Below are positions 19,143-32,035 of a stretch of DNA of 64,000 nt, one piece after another. A program made the position numbers and the translations under genes. The notes below the pieces were generated by a model that had not been told where the DNA came from, did not search any database, and saw only the letters and a list, made by a program, of their open reading frames with translations. Every line of letters starts with the position of its first letter. Position 1 is the first letter of the stretch. The stretch is taken from positions 248,001-312,000 of the forward strand of contig JAGVRJ010000004.1 in assembly GCA_019059635.1 (NCBI GenBank). Direction: 5' to 3'. This DNA comes from Proales similis. Lineage: Eukaryota; Rotifera; Eurotatoria; Ploima; Proalidae.

Positions 19143-20186
19143 GAGCGTGGAATGCAGGAATTAGGCAAAACGGATTTACTCCACGCCCACATTTTTTTTT
19201 TTTTGTTTGCGCACTCTGGCCCTTAGTGCGGAAAGACTCATTTGGTCGAGAGATTTAGAAGCACGCTTTCTATCATCATCTAATTTAATTTTCCTTATTA
19301 GAGTCGTTCTTAATTTGTGTCTGTTTGGCTCTGTTTTGCGATTAATTGCATTAAATCTGAGCAATAATCGCGGAAAACACCAACAGCTGGATTGCGTCGC
19401 ACATTGCGAAATTCTGCTCGGCTTCTGTTTTATTTTACTTTGTTTGTAAACTTGATTAATTTGGATTTTCTTCGGAACGCCATCGTGACGCCGAGGCTCT
19501 GGCCGCTATTGATACGTCACCGATTGTTGTTAAGAGCGCAACAACTGCGCGCCGTCTCCCGCAACAAAATCGTTTTCATTGCCCTATCAACGGCGTTTTA
19601 TGTGCCTGCTCTCTGCTACACTTATTAGCACTCTACATATAGCTCTCGTTTGCCATTCGATCGGAGCTAGTTCGCTTTCGGCTAATTTATTTACACGGTT
19701 TTGCAGGCTCTGCTCTCAGTCGGAGAAAGATTCAAGCCTCAAAAGAACGAATTGGCCCAAAAATATTGCATAATTCAGGCAGCAGCAGCAGCAGTCGTCC
19801 ATGGGCAACAATGAGAGCTGTGTTACTGTGGTCGCATTCTATCGGTTGTTCTTGTTTCCAGCTCGCTCCTTGTTTGAATTGTTCGCTATTTGCAAAGGGA
19901 GAAAGCTGCGAGGCCAGAGCCGGCGGATTTGGCATGTGCGCTGACATTTTGAGACGAGCCATTGTCAGGTAAAATGGTCCCAGCGTGAACTTTCCGCCTC
20001 TGTTTTATGCAACCTCGGTCATAATTTATGAGGACCTTCTCCGGGCAAACCGGCAGCCGATGCTCGAGTGTCTCAGCTCTTCATTTCTATACCTTTACAA
20101 TCTAGAACGCAAGCGCAATTAGGAAACGCACGTACACACACGGAGACGGGTCTAATGAGAGCGCTGTCTCGCCACAGAACGCTGTG
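19143..20186. other. Spacer upstream of SPPL3
   Basis: About 1 kb with no gene that I can support. It contains a T-run near 19190-19203 and a short AGC triplet run near 19780. Several short open frames have no features. The last part should contain the SPPL3 promoter and 5' UTR. Confidence 0.45.
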
Positions 20187-21601
20187 ATGAGACTTGAGCA
20201 TCGCGTGGACGAGGACACTATCCTCGTGTCAGGCGACTCAAGCCACTATGAACATTTGATCATCCACCGTCGTCAGCAAGAACTGTACGTAAGCGCCGAG
20301 ACGCGTCCGCTCAGCTGGTAAGCGAAACAAACCAAATCTCATTGGCCTTTGTTCAAACGTTTATTCTCTTCGAAAGGCTGCAGACGCTGGTCGACTCGTC
20401 GCACCTGATAACACTGGGCCTGTCTGTGCTGGTAATTGTCTATGGCAGCTATCGGTCAATATACCTTGAGAGGCGGCCGATATCGGCCGAAGAAGAAGAA
20501 GGCAAAGCGGAGAACGAGACGGGCTCTCAGGAGAGCGAGTTCGAAACAATGAGTTCGACACATGCCCTCATGCTGCCAGTGGCGGCTTCGTTCTCTCTGC
20601 TTTTAATGTTCTTCTGCTTCGATTCCATTCAGACGCTGTTCGTTTGCGGCACATCCCTGCTCGCGATCCTCTCCTTTTCGTACTTGCTGACACCTGTCTT
20701 TACGGTCCTGCTCAGACCGGCCGAGCAAGGCTCAAAATCAATCATCTGCTGTTGTCTGATCGGACCATTGAGTCTGGCCGACTTGCTCTCATATTGCTCG
20801 TCAATTTTATTGGTTGCTGCTTGGCTCTTGACCGGCCACTGGCTTCTCATGGACCTCATAGGCATGTCGTTCTGTGTCACATTCATTTCATTGATTCGCC
20901 TGCCGAGCCTCAAAGTCTCGCTGCTCTTGTTGGTCGGGCTCGTGATCTACGACGTCATCTGGGTCTACTTTTCCCATCTCCTCTTCAAGTCAAACGTGAT
21001 GCTCAAGGTGGCCACCAGACGAGCAGAGAACCCGATTGACTACTTGTCACGTCGTCTAAACCCGCACGCCAATTCGAGCTCGCCAACTCTCTCACTGCCC
21101 GGCAAGCTAATTGTGCCGAGCTACCAGCGAGCCGGAGGCTATTCTATACTCGGCCTCGGCGACATAGTCATTCCTGGCCTACTGCTCTGCTTCGTGCTTC
21201 GATTTGACACGCAAAAGAGACGACGACAAGCGAAAGATTTGGAGTTGACCGGCTGCCGCTCCGATTCTCATCACGTGAAACATTTATTCGCGCTCAAACG
21301 AGTCAGTTATTTTCAATGCGCTCTGCTCGGCTACTTGTGCGGCCTGCTGCTCGCTTCCTCTATTTCGGAGATGCTCGACATCGCGCAGCCAGCACTCCTA
21401 TTCCTGGTGCCCGCCACTCTTGGGCCTGTGCTTTTGCTGGCCTATCGACGAGTAAGTTGCTCTGACGTTGCACTTCACTCGACCCCGCTCAATGTTATTT
21501 CTCTACTCCGTCTCTGTCGTCTATAGGGCGAACTTTGGCTCATGTGGCACGAGCCATTCAATCATCCAACTCAGCACACAAAACAGGCCTATGAAATCTA
21601 A
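20187..21601 (+). CDS. SPPL3: SPPL3-like intramembrane aspartyl protease
   Basis: A multi-pass membrane protease of the signal peptide peptidase-like 3 family. In vertebrates it sheds Golgi glycosyltransferases by cutting their type II signal anchors. Three exons: 20187-20317, 20377-21451, about 21527-21601. The first junction gives SWLQTLVDSS, matching the human SWxxSLVDSS region. Catalytic motifs: YD in LVIYDVIWVYFSH, GLGD in YSILGLGDIVIPGLLLCFVL, and the PAL motif in AQPALLFLVP. SNVMLKVATR is also typical. The C-terminus GELWLMWHEPF is encoded by the third exon. Its known role is notable here because the window is rich in type II glycosyltransferases. The first 40 residues are longer than in human SPPL3. 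Assignment is firm. Confidence 0.9.
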
Positions 21602-22905
21602 ACCGGCCAACCGATCAGACCAAGTGAACAAGAAGCTTAATGCCACTGATAAAATCGCGGAATTGCAAACCAACCGTGCAATTTACCAGTGCCATTCAGC
21701 TTCAATGCTCATCGGCCCCAGTCGACTGCTATTCTGTCAATTTAATTCTTGTTTGAATACACTTATTCAGTAGTAATTCTCGTTGGTTCGTTCGCTCGCT
21801 TGTTTCTCTGTTCATTTGCAAAAGTAGTTTTCTCTAGAACAAACGCAGGCCTATTTAAAGCCGCAGAGGGCAATAGAGGGCAAGATCGCATGACGTCGCC
21901 CTAAACAGATTAACTTGAGCCGCTTGACGATTTAAGACGGCTGCGGTGCGCTAAACGGGAAGGGAAAATTACAGAAATAAATATTAAGCAGCAGCGCTTT
22001 TCGTTCCGGCTGTGCTCGGCCGGTAGTTGACGATCGTCGTCGTTCAGCTGAGCGCTTGTTTGCATGTTTAATTAAAAAAAAAGCAATTGACAACGAGACG
22101 ATTTAAATCAAAATCGCGTTTTGTGTTAAAAGCAAACGGCCGGATGCATGGGGCCCAACACTTGACAGCTAAACTCGGCCAAATGTGACACAGGTCGACT
22201 GGTGCATTCTATTCGTGACCATGCAGCTGCAGCTTCTCTTTGTTGCTGCCTTTCTTTCCTGCTTTCAATTCTACGCCCGTTATTTATTTATTTATGACTC
22301 GCTGCTAATAGCTGATCGATTGATCGTTGCCCAGGCTACTCAGGCTTTTTGCGCTCTGCCGTTTAGCTTCACGCTTGCTTTGCAATTTCGTCCTTAAATG
22401 GCTGCTTTCTTCCTTCCGCCGCTCTATATGATGCCTTTAAATAGATGCGGACGTGTTACAATTCGACCATTTTCTCACTTAAGATATTTGCTCCATATTG
22501 TGCGCATGCTTTAATAACCCGAAATAAAGATGGTCAGGTTCAGTGTGATGATCGTGCAGTCGTAAGGTGCCATTCGGATAATGGCTGCGCAAGTGCGCAT
22601 GGCGTGGCCCTGTCTAGGAGGCTCTTTTTCTTTTTTTTCCAGTTTCCCTTCCTTTCGGCTTTATTTGATTAGCCGTAGTCAGGTGCAGCGCATCGCCGAA
22701 ATGAAACAAAATCGTTTCGCAAAATGAATCTAACAGTTGGAAAAGCAATTATATTTATTAGAATATATATATATATATATATCATCACTCTCGTTCGCTC
22801 AGTGCGCAGGATTAGTGAACATCGATAAAATGAAAATATCCAAAGTTTGAGAATTGGATGAACGAACAAAAAAAAATAGCTGAGGTCGGCGTTTTGATTT
22901 GACGG
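21602..22905. other. Intergenic stretch between SPPL3 and UBR3
   Basis: About 1.3 kb between convergent genes. It holds a TA dinucleotide run (about 22763-22783) and several T-rich tracts. No open frame shows family features, and I see no RNA gene. Confidence 0.5.
22763..22783. repeat. TA microsatellite
   Basis: About ten units of TA. Likely a simple-sequence repeat in the UBR3 3' flank. Confidence 0.9.
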
Positions 22906-25900
22906 CTAGTTGGGCAGTAGACCGGCATTGTACCACTTGAGGCTCTGATAGTCGAACGAGTGGTTGCGCCAGCTTCTGATCAGGAGATCGTAGCGCTGCT
23001 GATTAAGATAGAGCGGCTTTCCTCTTCTCAGGTCTTTGTCCTCTTCGCCGTGCTCGTCCAAATAGACTGAGGCCCAGGGCGCGCATCGTCTGCCTCTTGT
23101 CACAAACACGTACGTCGAGTTTATGTTTATGAGCAAGAGGGTGCCAGCACCGCAGCCGTACAAATGCTTTTGATTGAAGCGCTGCATAGACTCGCAGCAG
23201 AAGCTGGCTTTGTTGCATATTTGAGCGCCACACACCAAGCAGACGCCTGTCTCTTTGGGCGTTTTAGAGCAAAATTGGCACCGACGGTTCAAATAGAAAC
23301 TGAACAGATCCGAGTAGATGGGCGGCAATCGCAGCAGCTGCGGCATGAAGTACTCGTCCGACGACAGACTCAGCAACTTCTGCTCCAAGCAAAAAACGCT
23401 TATTCACGCGAGTTCAAGTGCAGTCTCAATTAAACGAACCTCAATCTTGCCCAGGTGTCCTGTGGCTGCTGTCTGCGTTTGCTGCGCGAGCAGCAGCTCG
23501 TTGATCCATTCGCGCATTAGTTGAAACTGCTTCTCGTGGATATGTGTGTCCAAGTTGAACGTGACGTCCAAAAATGCCAGCAGTTGCTCGAATGAATTCT
23601 AAATCGAACCAGCTTAGCAGCATTTCAAATGCACATGCACACTTTTCATAAATTACAATCCAATTGTCTGAGATGTTGAGTTCAGAATCGAACAGATAGG
23701 CCTTGAGAATTGAGCTGACGCGCAAGAAATGCATGCACTTGCGTCGGACGAACTCTTTGGCCGTCTCCTCGCTCCAGATTGTGTTGAGAAAGCTCAAGGC
23801 CGAGTCCGGATGGCGCTTCTTCAAGCCAAGTTGACTTTGTTCGATCGAACAAATCACGAACGAGACGAGATGGCGGAATGTGCTCGATTGATTATCGCTC
23901 TTGGTCCAGTTGCTTCTCTCCTGCTCGTCGAACTGTCTGATGAGCTCGATCAAAGACTGGAGCAGGACCAAGTTGAGTATGCCCGAGACGAGGCTCGAGT
24001 AGGTCTCTGATGGAAAGTCGGCAAAAATGAGGCATTTGTATCGAATGAGCTGCTCAAGGCTCAACATTACTTGGCTCAATTCGGTTGGTCAGAAAGGTGG
24101 CCAGAAGAATTAGAAGTGCGACCGGATCTCTGAGCAGCATCGGCACTTGATTGCCTGGCGTGTGAGCCGCATGGTCCCTTTCACATGCAAGCATTGAGCC
24201 GGGCGCTACAAGCATCGCCCACACTCGAGCATGAGGCTTCTGATCGCTGCTCAGCAGGCAGTTGTAGAGCGAAACAATGTCCAACAAGGGCACTGTGCAG
24301 AATGAGCTTGAGTTGAAATTTTCTCGCGTTCAAGGGTCCTAAAAGCTTACAGAAACAAGAGCGTTTCTTTCTGAAATTGAACGCGGCCGACTTGGGATTT
24401 TGGTTGGCTTGTTGGCCGAGCATGAGATCCACTTCGAGCTGAATGCGAAGGATTGAAGTGGTGAACAGGCTGAGACTCGAGTCGAGCGGAGTAGCACTGT
24501 TGGTGGATTCGATTGAATTGGACGGTTCAGACTGGGCTCCGCTGTGGACGCTTATGAAACGATACTCAGCGAGAGTGTTGGACAAGATGGTCAGCAGCGC
24601 GTTCAATTGACATTCGCTCAACTTGTCCGAGTCCTTGAAACGCATTTAACGGCTCAGCGATGAGGTCCGATTCAGAAGGGCGAATCTTACTTGAAGTGCT
24701 GCCTCCACACAAACCGGGTTCTTTAGATCGGCCAATATCCTCTCATCCGTCTCGGATAGACTAAGACGCTCGAGCTTATCGACCAGGGCCGAGTTCATCG
24801 AAGGCGGCTGGCCCATTTCTCTGATTCGGCGAATATACTGCGTGTGGCTGTCCACGTTCGGGTGGTGGCTGATCACGCGTCTGTTGGCAAACGATGCCAC
24901 CAGTCGGAGGCGGTCGGCGTGAATTTTGTTCCAGCGGCTGGTGAGCATTTGTGAGAGACGGATCTCATCGCCGCTGCGATCGCTCTCAATTCTGACCGGC
25001 AGGACACAGTTGGACATTTGCCTGCACAGTGGACACGAGTAGTCGGCGCTCGAGCTACGCGCGAACTGGTTCAACTGCTCGTCGATCGACTGCTTGTACG
25101 AGTTGAAGCAGTCAAAGTGAAGATAGTGGCCGCACATTTGCACATAGACGCCACCCTTCCAGCCGATGTTTATCGAGTATTTCACCGACTCTAAATTGAA
25201 CATCTCGGTCAATAGAGCCACTCGGTGCGCCTCTTGCTTCCAGCAGGTTGTATCCGGGCTCAGGCCTTGGCCATCGTTGCTCTCGTCCAAGACCAAATTT
25301 CTTACCGGCTGGCCACTGGCAGTGCTCTCCCGATGGCCCATCACACTCGTCGGCTGGACCAGAGCGACCACACCGATCGGCCGCTCGGGAGTAGAGTGAG
25401 ACGACAGACGGCAAATGCAACAGTCATAGGTCTCCAGTTGCTTCAGCACTGACGTGGCTGCCACCACATTGTCTGTGTGGTCTGCGTCATCAGTGGACGA
25501 GCGAGCTTCGTTGGCACCGGCTTCTCTCTCGGCCTGAGACGTTGACGGGGTCGTGTTGAAGCTCGTCTCGCCTGGCTCCACACACGCTTCAAAGTCAGCC
25601 TTGTTGCTCATGAGGAAAGCGCGCTGATTGGACGAGATTTGGGCTAATAGCTTCTGCTGTCTGGCTTTTGCTCTCATCTTCTTCTTGTTGCGTTCGTCTT
25701 CACCGGGCGACAGTTTAGAGCCGTCTGATTGTGAGCTCGACTCGTTCGTTCGAATGTTCAGCTCCTTCATGGTGTCTCGAATGCACTCGACGCATTCCTG
25801 GCTCAGACGCGCGCTCTTCTCCAGCAAGTTCTTGAGGAAGTCGCTCTCGTCTCCGATGCGGCTCCTTTCAAACGTTAGCGGGTCGTTCGAGCGGCTCGAA

Positions 25901-28900
25901 ACGGGCGACTTTTCATTGAGCTGAAGAAACGCTTCGCCTGGCTCTTGCTCTGGCCGATTTGCGTGAAGCATTCGAACCAGAAGCGACAAAATCGATTCGT
26001 AGCGGTAGGACACGCTTGGCCCTTCCTCTTCCTCGTCACTGTCCGACGAGCGTATTTTCTTCAGAGGCGGCGCTGCTCTTCTGCGCTCGCTTTCAGCGTT
26101 CGGCGTCGAATTCTGCTCATTTGCAGGCACACTGCTGCTGCTGCTGCTGTTGGAAGTGACCACGGTGAAGCGAACTTTGGTGTGTAGGTTGTGCGTGATG
26201 TCATTCGATTGGAACCAAGTGGCAAAATTGGTCTCGTCGAACTGGCTGCTCGGCTCCGAGTCGGCGAATTTCTTGTTTGTCTCGGCGAAATGAACGGCCA
26301 ACTCCAGTATGAACACGGTCATCGAGAGGATCTTTTCAGTCACTGAGCTCACGTAGAAATGCTAAAAAATGAACGAATTAAATCGGACAGCAGCAGCAGG
26401 GCAAACTAAAATGAGACGCTACTTCGTAGAGGATGTTGAGAAGAACGGCGTGAAGAGACCTGCTGTTGAGGATTCGACATTTGGCTTGCAGCTGGGCGTC
26501 AAGAGCGGCCTCTTTCTCCAGCTCTTCTTTTATGTCCAGTTCGACCGTCGCGCCCAATTCGGTCTGGCTGAGGTGGCGATTGCCGGGCAGACGGAACGGA
26601 GGCCACAAGTTCCTGGTCGACTTTTTCAAGTTGAGCGAAACAATCTTGCGCTCGACAAATTGAACGTAGCGGTCGAACGACTCTTGGTATTCGCGGCGTT
26701 TCACCGAGCGCAGCATCACATACAGCGGATCGTACTCGTCGAGCCAGACTTCGTCCCTGGGCCGATAGCGTCCCTGTTTGAGATTGCCGATCGAGTAAGA
26801 GTCCAAGGTCGGCTCCAAATACTCGGCCAGGTTGTCCAGAATCGGCTGTATGAAGCGTTTGGCCGCGCTCAGACTGCACACGTCTGGCAGGTGCTCTTCT
26901 ATTTGACTGAAGGTGCGATCTGATACGCACAGCAGCTGAATTACTTCTTGGCGCGTGAGCAAGAAGCTTTTGAGGCGAAGATTCACTCTGGCGCAGACTA
27001 TTTGAGCGATAAGGGTCAAAGCGCCGATGATCAGCGAGTTTTGCTGGGCCGGATCGAGTTCGGGCTCGGTGTCGCCGCTCGACATCTGACGTGTCAGGCC
27101 GGACGTGTCAATGCCGCTCAGCATATCGTTGAGCATCTCTTGAAGCTCGCTGCCGCTCTCGACGCTCAACTGCTGTCCGCTGCTCGTTGCAGGTTTGATG
27201 AGGCAACTACGGCTCTCCGCCGTTTTCGTCATCCAGAGGCCGAGACGAAAACGAGCGAGCAGTTCGCCTAGCAGGCTCTCTGAATTGACACGAGCGGCGA
27301 CCGACTGCAAGAGGAAGAGGTCTGCGTCGCTGAACGACGTGCAAAAGTGATTCTGCACATAAGTCATCGCCTGGCCTTTCATTTGCATGCCGTTTCTCAC
27401 CCACAGGTTGGCGTGTATCTCGTAGTAGCCGATCTGCGCCTGCAGTGGATGCGCGATTACGCTCAACAAGAGCAAGTCGCTCATACTGGACGGATAGAGC
27501 TCGTCAATTGAGCACTCGTGTTCAAACAGCGAGTTGTAGACCATCACAGACAAGTAGCGATGAAGCGGAAAGTGAAAGCTCAAATGTCGAAAGTTGGGAC
27601 GCTTTAGCCGAACCTGCTGCGGATAGTAGAGGCAGACGAGCATGAGCCACTCTTTGATTATTTCTGCGAGTGTTCGCGTCAGCTCGACGCTGATCGACTT
27701 GTCCGTTTGGCTGCTTAAATGCTGAATAAACGACCACATGACCGACGAGCAGAACTCGAGCTCGGCCGAAAACGAGCTGAAGTAGGTCGGCTGTTCGTGT
27801 TGAATCGCTTCGCCGAACTGACGAATGTTCAAGTTCATCGACTGAAAGTGCGATATGAGCTCGAGCCACACGTCGACCAGGTCTCGTTCGGCGAGGAAGG
27901 CCAGCGCAATCTTCTTGTGCGAGAGCAGGTTGACAAGGTCGCTGATCACCAGCCAGTAGAGATTCTCTTGCAGAACGTGGTGGTCGGCGTCGACCACGAG
28001 ATGGCGATTGAGCATCTCGTCCTGCAGTGCGCTTTTGACCAGGAGACGCGGCCGGCCCTCGCCATAGTCGCTGCTCATGATCATGTTGTGAAGCGTGGAC
28101 AGAACTATGGGCAGCAGATAGCAGTCCTGAATGGCCTTGTAGGCGACCGCCTCGTTGCTGAACAATTGAACGCTTATGTGAACTACACGGCTGCTCAAAT
28201 GCTCTGACTTTGAGTCGAGCACAAGAAGTGAAATGTAGCTGTAGAGCGAGACGAACGACTTGACAAACATGGTCTTGTAACGCGTGTCGGGCAGCAGACT
28301 GAGCAAGAACTTGACCAAGTTCTCCGGGAACTCGAAGCAAACGCACCAGAACAGAAACTCGTCGAGCATACTGGCACTCGACAATTTGAGAATGTGCTCG
28401 GACATGTGAGCAAACCTGCCGGGCACTTTGATGCGTTTTTGCATTTGCATCGATTTTAGGTAAATTTGATGCTCGTAAGTGAAGACGCTTGTGTTGGGCT
28501 TGTTGGCGGTCTCGGTGGTCCAGTCGGCTTCCACCTTGCTCGCGTGCGGCGACAAGTATTCGTAGCCGAAGTTCACTTGCTGCTTCTGTTCGGCGTCGAT
28601 CTTTTTGGCGTAGAACTCTTCGTCGACCATGTAGTCGACAAGTACTTTGCGTACTGCCGTGCCCAAGCCGCACAGCTCGTTCAGCAAGTCAATGTACGGA
28701 TTGAGATCGGCCAGAAGTGTCTCTATCGAGTTGTGGCTCAAGTTCAAATGATAATCTACAAATTTGTCGCCAATTTGTTTAGTTTGAGACGACCTGTGCC
28801 GGAGTTCAGCTTACTTGACGAGGCGAACGTGTTGCGGAAAAACTGCAGCAGCCGATAGAGGAGATGAGCGGCGATTATTTCGCAGCATTTTATTTGCTCG

Positions 28901-29548
28901 TTGGGAATGGCGTTTTGTTTCTCGCACTTTTGCTGATGCGATTTGCAAAAGCCTTTTGGATTCATCACACACTCGTCGCCTGTGTTCGAGGATCAACAGA
29001 GCAAGAGCAAAAAAATTCAAAAGAGAATGACGCGCCGATTTTGCCGGTTTTAACTCACCACAGTCACAGGCGCCGCCAGCTCCGCTTCGGAACATGTTGA
29101 AGTCATGGCCCTCGTGGTCACCGTTCTTGAAGCACTCGGCGCATATTGACATGCAGGGCGACAGAGCGCAGGTGCGACAGCGATAAGCCACGTAGTTGAC
29201 ATTCCACACAAGACCGCACACCGAACTGCAGTCGTATTGCTTCACTTTGAATGAGTTGAACGAGATGCCCGACCGAATGAGAAGCAGAGCAAACTCACGT
29301 TGGCTTTTGAATTCTTCAAAGCTATTGCCGCCGGTCAAGTATTGCCTGACGGTGTCGACATCGTTGCGTTCTTGCATGTTGAGACGGCGCTGCGGGTCGA
29401 ACAGATGCTCCAGAATTGAATTGGTGTCATTCGAGTACTCGCCGCCGAACCTGATGCAGACTTCCCTGAAACGTTCAGGCGGTAAATGCAGCGTTCTTGA
29501 CGGGTGGCCCGCTGCCGAGCTGGCCGCTTTCGAACACTTGGGCTGCAT
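22906..29548 (-). CDS. UBR3: UBR3-like E3 ubiquitin ligase
   Basis: A large multi-exon gene (about 2,000 aa) for a UBR-box and RING ubiquitin ligase. Main exons on the minus strand: 29548 to about 29046; about 28997-28816; about 28763 to 26419; about 26360-24691; about 24623-24350; about 24299-24070; about 24070-23650; about 23598-23443; about 23379-22906. Seen: UBR box [41 protein letters not shown] and GGACDCG, joined across an intron to [17 protein letters not shown]2 with [19 protein letters not shown] and CPLCRQ; and the C-terminal UBR autoinhibitory domain ending [20 protein letters not shown], all typical of UBR3. The first in-frame ATG is 29548; an extra upstream exon is possible. The junction at about 24060-24080 is unclear: frames meet with a shift of one base. 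UBR3 targets include APE1 and MCL1 in mammals. Confidence 0.88.
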
Positions 29549-30144
29549 GTGCAACAATCTAGAACTGGTTGAGGAACTGGTTGAACTGGAACTGGTAAAC
29601 TCAAGCCAAGAAGAGCTCAAAGATGGCAAGCAAGAAACGAGCGCTGTTCTGAGCAGCGTCTTATCCGCCCCGACTGCCTACTGAACTGCTCGCTTCTCCG
29701 TCGACGCATAATTCAGACCGTTCGGTCCTTCTTAATCAACCAAGCTCTCAATCCGCTCTCAGTATTGCAGCTGCCCGAGCACTCTTTGAATTGAATGTGT
29801 CATTCTTTCGTCTGGTCTTCGTTTCACTTTTTAGCTCTAATTATTCGAAATTCTAATTTGTCGAAATTTATTTGCACTCCGACCAGCCGTGTAGCGCACA
29901 TCGCAGAATTTAGCTCCCATCATGGTTGCGCAAGAAGAATTGCGCGAGAGCGAATTTCTATCAGAAAGAGGGCGGCCCGATTATGGGCCGAAACAGGTGA
30001 CTGAGCAGAGACTAGTCGTTGAAATGAGCACGAGCAGATTTCCATTCTGGCTCGGCGATTGTGCAATTTGTTCTGAGACATCGACAACATCACAAATAAT
30101 TTTAAACCACTTGCTTCGCTTAAAAAACTGAATCGAGCACAAAT
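29549..30144. other. Divergent promoter region of UBR3 and FBXW4
   Basis: About 600 bases between two divergent genes. It should contain both start sites and possibly a 5' UBR3 exon: a CTGCTCAG acceptor-like site faces UBR3 near 29650. No other feature is seen. Confidence 0.4.
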
Positions 30145-31909
30145 ATGAATTTGGAGCAGCTGCCAGACGAAATTCTCTTGAAAATTATTCAGAAGCACTG
30201 CGGCCTTGAGCAGTTGATCGCATTGAGCTGCACTTGTTGTCGCTTCAGAGATTTGATCAACAGCTTCAATCTGTGGCTAAAGCTTTTGACCGTTTGTCCA
30301 GTAATTGGCTACAATGCTGGCAGTGGTGCGAGCCGACTGCCCATCGAACAGCTTCTATCTCAAGAGAGCTGCTTCACGGCCAAGCAGAAGCTGGCGACTT
30401 GCCGCAAATGGATGAGAAACAAATGCGACCGAAAAGTGTTTTATTCATTTCGCCAACGGTAAGTTTGCTAGTCGTCAAAAAGAGAATCGCGATTCGACTT
30501 GGATTCGGTTCAGAATGATGCCGCACATTCAACTGGACTCGGACCAGCCGGGTCAATCTTCCAGTCTGATCTTGTCAGACGCCAACAAACTTGTGTGGAT
30601 AGACTGTGATGAGATAAGGACCTATAAGGCCTATAAGAACGCTTTTCAAACCACTCAACTGCATGGGCTGGGCAAGGCCAAAAAGTGGCCTCCGTTCGCC
30701 AATAAAATTCAATTGGTCAAACAAGTCGAACTGTTTGACAGCGAAGATGTGAGGGGCTTCGTCAAACGTGACAATCTACTTGTCGCCTTTGCTCGGTTAG
30801 TTATTGCCGCTTTCAGTCTACTTTCCATTTGTACAGAACCAAATCGACAGAAACGAGCTAATTGCTCAGAACCAATACGACAGCACCAGCAGCCGAGTTC
30901 GGCTCGAAAATGAAAACTTCAACTGCACAGATTTACATCCCGACCAGCCAGTGGCCCTATTCGGCAGTGCGTCCGGTCACGTGCAAGTAAAGTCCTGATT
31001 GTCTCATTCCAGACCAAGTAGGTTGCGCTGATCAATTCATTTGCTTTGCCTCGTTTTAGATTCGTAAAATTGAGCACAATCTCGAACCAGCCACAAACAT
31101 AGATATTGACGACCGCGTCCTGCGCGCCATATTTCTGTCAAATTCAAACCGTCTGGCTGTGGGAAGCGCAGGCGTCAGGCCATTCAAAACATACAATTCT
31201 TGTCCGCTTCGGATCTACGATCTGAACAGGTTGATCTGAACGACTTGATTTAGCTTTGCAGCCAACTTACGAAAAAGCTGTTAGAACCGAGCCAGTTGAG
31301 CTATTACAGCCGGCAGAGAGCGAGCCATACCGCTTCGGCGCCGGGATATTGGCTTTGGCCAGTATCGACGAAAACACAATTGTCGCCGCCGGTTACGACA
31401 CATTCATTCGAACATACGATCTGCGCTCCGGAAAATGGTAAGAGCGACGTCATCAGCTCCAAGCAGCTGTTGTTATGAAATTAAAAAAAAAAAAAGCGTC
31501 GAGGCAATGGAGGAGCCAGAAGACATGTCTGTCTATTGCGTGAGCTGCAGTCAATACAACGGGCTTTTGTCAGGCAACGATCGGCTCGGCTTGATCAGAT
31601 ACTGGGACCGGCGGCAGCAGCAAATCGTGAGGGTGAGCTTAAAATTAAATATTGCAGTCCGCCGCGTTCCATCCAATTGTGCATTTAAAGAGCTTCGAAG
31701 TCGCCAGTCCGCCATGTTCTGTTCTCTCGCTCGTCTCTACGTCTTCTGCTTTCTACGCCGCGTTCAGTCAAGGAGTAACCCACGTCTGCGTATCGGATCG
31801 GCCTTTGAAAAACGCCAACAGGCCGACAACAGGTCCAAGAGAAGGGAAGCAAACAAACCAGAAGAGAGGCAAGCGTTTCACATCCAAAATGAAAGGCTCA
31901 CGGGCATAG
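30145..31909 (+). CDS. FBXW4: FBXW4 (dactylin)-like F-box/WD40 protein
   Basis: Substrate adaptor of SCF ubiquitin ligases. Seven or so exons. The N-terminal F-box is LPDEILLKIIQKHCGLEQLI (residues 6-45). WD repeats follow, with the best-conserved part being AAGYDTFIRTYDLRSGK, then CVEAMEEPEDMSVYC, GLIRYWDRRQ and SSAFYAAFSQGVTHVCVSD, which matches the human FBXW4 order (YDTYVRYWDLRT, EEPHDSTLYC, GVVRLWDRRQ). Introns lie at about 30460-30513, 30801-30836, 30986-31059, 31230-31260, 31439-31495 and 31633-31650. One acceptor (near 31495) follows a run of As and has no pyrimidine tract. The C-terminus is short and basic; the stop is at 31907-31909 and AATAAA is near 31918. Targets are unknown. Confidence 0.82.
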
Positions 31910-32035
31910 TTGTAGAAAATAAAAAAAATTTATTACAAACACATGAGATTGCTCTTGGCGGCTATGATGAGGATAATCACGGGGGGAGAGCTTAACTCGT
32001 AAAAATGGGAGTAAATTGAGCTTGTGTGGGTTGAC

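Noticed and set aside
20342-21526. SPPL3 start at 20342
   Set aside because: That codon is TTG inside an intron; splicing 20317 to 20377 restores the conserved SWLQTLVDSS.
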